The notes beneath the pieces were generated by a model. The model was not told where the DNA came from. It ran no database searches and saw only the letters and a program-made list of their open reading frames with translations. Of a stretch of 8,393 bases of DNA, positions 6,083 to 8,393 are shown one piece after another. Position 1 is the first letter of the stretch, and each line of letters begins with the position of its first letter. Both the position numbers and the translations under genes were made by a program. The DNA comes from Pseudomonadota bacterium (GTDB lineage Bacteria; Myxococcota_A; Polyangia; Fen-1088): NCBI GenBank assembly GCA_023438785.1, contig JAEXQJ010000312.1, positions 1 through 8,393 on the forward strand, read 5' to 3'.

Positions 6083-6643
6083 TCAGCCTTTGCTGTGGTT
6101 TTCGACCCAGGTGGCGAAGGCTTGGGCGAATCTGCGCAGGAACTCGCGTGTGCTGTTGTCGGTGAGCTTGCCCTGGGCGTCGAACAGGTTGGCCGCGTTC
6201 GAGATGTAGGCCTCGGGCTGGGGCATGGCGGGCATGTTGAGGAACACCATGGATTGGCGCAGGTGGTGATTCGCACCGAAGGCCCCGAGGCTGCCGGGGG
6301 TCACGCTGATCACCGCCGCCGGCTTGCCGCTCCAGGCGCTGTCTCCGTAGGGGCGCGACGCGATGTCGATGGCATTCTTGAGCACACCGGGCACAGAGCG
6401 GTTGTACTCAGGGGTCACGAAAAGTACCGCGTCCGCCGCTCGAATGCGTTGCTTGAGCGCGGTCCACTCGACGGGCATGTTCCCGTCCAAGTCCTGATTG
6501 TAAAGAGAGAGCTGCCCAAGCTCGACGAGCTGCGGTTTGAGCGTGGGCGGCGCAACCTCGATGAAGGCCTTGGCCGCCTTGCGGCTGAAGGCCTCCTTGC
6601 GCAGGCTACCAACCAAAACAGCGACGTCCCGTGCGTTGGCCAT
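6083..6643 (-). CDS. chrR: NAD(P)H-dependent FMN/quinone reductase, ChrR/YieF family
   Basis: Flavodoxin-fold enzyme of 186 residues, the usual length for the NADPH-dependent FMN reductase family. GSLRKEAFSRK at 12-22 forms the FMN phosphate-binding loop. TPEYNRSVPGVLKNAID at 77-93 is the family signature for flavin binding and oligomer contacts, and HLRQ at 127-130 is also conserved in E. coli ChrR (YieF). Members use FMN and NAD(P)H for two-electron reduction of quinones, limiting redox-cycling stress, and some also reduce chromate or azo dyes. The physiological substrate here cannot be told, so chrR is a family-level name. The ATG at 6643 gives the full family N-terminus, although no good ribosome binding site precedes it. 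It is divergent from the exported protein gene (89-base gap) and converges on the hybrid kinase. Confidence 0.92.
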   Translation of the reverse strand: MANARDVAVLVGSLRKEAFSRKAAKAFIEVAPPTLKPQLVELGQLSLYNQDLDGNMPVEWTALKQRIRAADAVLFVTPEYNRSVPGVLKNAIDIASRPYGDSAWSGKPAAVISVTPGSLGAFGANHHLRQSMVFLNMPAMPQPEAYISNAANLFDAQGKLTDNSTREFLRRFAQAFATWVENHSKG

Positions 6644-6732
6644 GCGCGTTTGATGTGGACCCGATCGCTTCGTTTCAGGGCGGGCGGAGAGACCCGAATG
6701 CGGGTGCTGTTTCGTGGCAAGGTAGCTCCTGC
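6644..6732. promoter_or_regulatory. Divergent intergenic region between the reductase and the secreted protein gene
   Basis: These 89 bases must hold promoters for both divergent genes, but no clear -35/-10 pair or ECF-type GGAAC motif is visible on either strand. An inverted repeat ACCCG (6692-6696) and CGGGT (6701-6705), four bases apart, could be a small operator. AAGG at 6719-6722 is a plausible ribosome binding site for the ATG at 6733, with rather long spacing. Confidence 0.35.
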
Positions 6733-7779
6733 ATGGGCAAACCGTTCGGCAGATGGCTGCGCGTCGCGTTCCTATCGGGACTAGCGGCTCTGCTTGCGCG
6801 AGGGCAGGCCCAAGCGGCTCCCATGCTGTTCGTCGACATGACGTACAATGTCGATCCGGCGCTGCCGGGATGCCCGAGCGAGCCCGAGTTCATATCCCTG
6901 GTGGTCGGGCAGCTTGGCTATGATCCCTTCCGTGCCGGCTCGCCACTGGCCGTAGTGGTGCGCGCCTGGCAGGGCGAGCAGGGAATCGAAGGACGCCTGG
7001 ACTGGGTGGCGGACACGCAGCCGTCGTTGGGGGAACGCCGCTTCACCTCGCCGAACCAGTCGTGCCGCCAGGTCCTCCCGGCCATGGGATTTGCCCTGGT
7101 AGTCCAGATACAGCTCATGGCCACCGAGGCGACCGCCGAAACCGCGCCTCCCGCCGAGCAGCCGGACGACGCGTCCGCGGGCTCATCGCCTCGCGAGGAA
7201 ACGCCCGCGCCCGTCGAGCCTCCAGGCCCGGCCCCCACCTTGGCGCGGGCTGAGCCCTCCTCACCCGCCGTGAGCACCCCCGTGAAGTCCTCGTGGTCGG
7301 TTCGCGCTGGTGGGGGCGCATCCGTCGGCTTGGGGCTCGGGCCCCGGGTGGTCACGCAAGGCCGGTTGTTCGCGGCCGTTCACGACGGACGATTCCTCGT
7401 CGAGTTGGGGGCCGAGGCCAGTGTCCCCTCCTCGTCACGTTTCGACGCTGGTGGGTTTCGATACCACCTCCTGCAGGGCACCCTCGCTGCGTGCCGAGAG
7501 CTGGGGCCGCTCTCGGCCTGTGCGATTGCCAAGCTGGGGCGCCTGAACGTGCAAGGCATCGATATCGACGAGCCGCAATCCCCGCGGGGCTTCATCGCCC
7601 ACGTGGGTCCCCGCCTCGGGTGGTCGGTTCTCCTCGGCGACCACGTGGGGCTGCAGGCTCGCGCCGACGGGGGATATTTGCTCACCCCGTGGACGGTGGA
7701 GCTGAATCACGTACCTGTGTGGACAATGCCGAGCTTCAGTGTCAGCGCCGGGCTCGACTTCTTTCTTCGCCTCGAATAG
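6733..7779 (+). CDS. Secreted protein: N-terminal Cys-pair domain, Pro-rich linker, C-terminal barrel-like domain
   Basis: From the ATG at 6733 the product has 348 residues, starting with a signal peptide (Lys/Arg, then a hydrophobic core, likely cleavage after AQA at about residue 28). A compact domain follows at about 40-130: C47, the GYDPF motif at 62-66, a beta-rich middle and C111, which could form a disulfide with C47. Residues about 131-187 are a Pro/Ala/Glu/Ser linker. Residues about 188-348 are Gly-rich alternating strands, with a second cysteine pair C254/C263, consistent with a periplasm-facing or outer-membrane barrel. From memory, similar Cys-domain plus barrel proteins are common in myxobacteria and often unnamed. 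I cannot assign a function. The frame opens upstream to 6631, but that extension would overlap the reductase gene and bury the signal peptide, so I chose 6733. The ECF sigma gene follows after 42 bases. Confidence 0.8.
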   Translation: MGKPFGRWLRVAFLSGLAALLARGQAQAAPMLFVDMTYNVDPALPGCPSEPEFISLVVGQLGYDPFRAGSPLAVVVRAWQGEQGIEGRLDWVADTQPSLGERRFTSPNQSCRQVLPAMGFALVVQIQLMATEATAETAPPAEQPDDASAGSSPREETPAPVEPPGPAPTLARAEPSSPAVSTPVKSSWSVRAGGGASVGLGLGPRVVTQGRLFAAVHDGRFLVELGAEASVPSSSRFDAGGFRYHLLQGTLAACRELGPLSACAIAKLGRLNVQGIDIDEPQSPRGFIAHVGPRLGWSVLLGDHVGLQARADGGYLLTPWTVELNHVPVWTMPSFSVSAGLDFFLRLE

Positions 7780-7821
7780 CAACCCGACAAGTCTGCCGAC
7801 AATACATCGCACAGGAACGTT

Positions 7822-8382
7822 ATGAGTCACCTGCGTTTGGTCGCCAGCCAGCCACGGCCTAAGGGACTTCGGGGCCCGGTGGATGACCCTTGTCTGGAGG
7901 CCTTCAGAAACGATCTGAACTATCTGCTGCGCAGCTTGCGCCGGTTGGGTGTGCCCCGCGACGATGTGGAGGATGTGGCGCACGAGGTGTTCCTGGTGCT
8001 GCACAACACGTGGGACAAATACGATTCGACGCGGCCTTTCCGAGCCTACCTGTTCGGCGTCGCCTTCAGGGTCGCCTCGAACTTTTTGCGCAAGTCGAGA
8101 CGGGAGGTGCCGCGCGCGTTCGTCGAGGTCTGCGATCTGCGGCAGCGGCCCGACCAGGCCCTCGAGGCGAGCCAGCGTCGCGCGCTGGTCCTGCGCGCCC
8201 TCGACCGGGTCCCGATGCCAAGGCGCGCGGTGCTCATCATGCATGACATCGACGGTCTGGAGATGAACGAAGTGGCAGCCGCTCTGTCGATCTATCGGTT
8301 CACTGGCTACTCCCGCCTTCGCAAAGCGCGATCCGAGTTTGCTGCCGCGGTGAAGAGCCTCATTGGAGGGAGCGAGCCATGA
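7822..8382 (+). CDS. ECF-type RNA polymerase sigma factor
   Basis: This 186-residue protein has the two-domain layout of extracytoplasmic-function sigma factors. Region 2 lies at about 24-95 (DDVEDVAHEVFLVL, then RPFRAYLFGVAFRVASNFLR), covering core-polymerase binding and -10 recognition. Region 4 lies at about 118-176, ending in the helix-turn-helix with YSRLRKAR for -35 recognition. No region 3 or long C-terminal extension is present. The ATG at 7822 is preceded by AGGA at 7813-7816. It would direct polymerase to a stress or envelope regulon, usually under an anti-sigma factor. The next gene starts within its stop codon (ATGA), so it is translationally coupled and is the natural place to look for the anti-sigma factor. 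The short gap to the upstream secreted protein gene, with no terminator, suggests co-transcription. Confidence 0.93.
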   Translation: MSHLRLVASQPRPKGLRGPVDDPCLEAFRNDLNYLLRSLRRLGVPRDDVEDVAHEVFLVLHNTWDKYDSTRPFRAYLFGVAFRVASNFLRKSRREVPRAFVEVCDLRQRPDQALEASQRRALVLRALDRVPMPRRAVLIMHDIDGLEMNEVAAALSIYRFTGYSRLRKARSEFAAAVKSLIGGSEP

Positions 8383-8393
8383 CGGGCGTATCC
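8379..8393 (+). CDS. Start of the next gene, cut by the window edge
   Basis: An ATG at 8379 overlaps the sigma factor's TGA as ATGA and is preceded by GGAGGG at 8365-8370 with eight-base spacing, a strong ribosome binding site. Only five codons (MTGVS) are visible, so the product is unknown. Position and coupling would suit an anti-sigma factor or another regulator of the sigma factor, but this is inference from ECF operons in general. Confidence 0.65.

Noticed and set aside
6631..6732. Upstream extension of the secreted protein gene to 6631
   Set aside because: It would overlap the divergent reductase start and place the signal peptide inside the protein; the ATG at 6733 begins a normal signal peptide.
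1..8393. CRISPR array, insertion sequence, phage or toxin-antitoxin genes
   Set aside because: No regularly spaced repeats, no transposase or integrase motifs and no paired small toxin/antitoxin frames were seen on either strand.

Overview
This is a GC-rich stretch (roughly two-thirds G+C by eye) with strong G/C preference at third codon positions, GTG and TTG starts alongside ATG, and genes on both strands. The gene mix suggests a myxobacterium or a related deltaproteobacterial lineage: two histidine kinases with no adjacent response-regulator gene, exported proteins with Pro/Ala-rich linkers ahead of barrel-like domains, and an ECF sigma factor directly behind a secreted protein. This assignment is inference; no rRNA or other marker gene is present.

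Layout. Bases 1-327 are mostly non-coding, with a possible 49-codon minus-strand remnant. A six-helix membrane histidine kinase (328-1749, +) is followed on the same strand by the manganese exporter gene mntP (best start TTG at 1823, end 2386). A doubtful 86-residue charged ORF (2419-2679) and an exported, probably outer-membrane, protein (2727-3488) complete the first rightward block, which ends in a strong hairpin terminator. The convergent minus-strand gene is an RlmA-type 23S rRNA guanine-N1 methyltransferase, whose stop codon lies inside that terminator.

The methyltransferase gene is divergent from a soluble PAS-kinase-receiver hybrid histidine kinase (4483-6072, +). That kinase converges, with a 10-base gap, on a ChrR/YieF-type NAD(P)H:FMN/quinone reductase (6083-6643, -). 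The reductase is divergent from a secreted two-domain protein (6733-7779, +), an ECF sigma factor (7822-8382, +) and the first five codons of another gene that overlaps the sigma stop as ATGA.

How they may work together. Most genes look like independent housekeeping, stress or signalling functions: Mn export, rRNA modification, quinone/flavin reduction and two orphan sensor kinases. The most suggestive unit is the right-hand block of exported protein, ECF sigma factor and translationally coupled next gene, which could be an envelope-signalling module cut by the window edge. The membrane kinase plus mntP is a second possible functional pair. I saw no mobile element, CRISPR array, RNA gene or clearly new defence or biosynthetic system.
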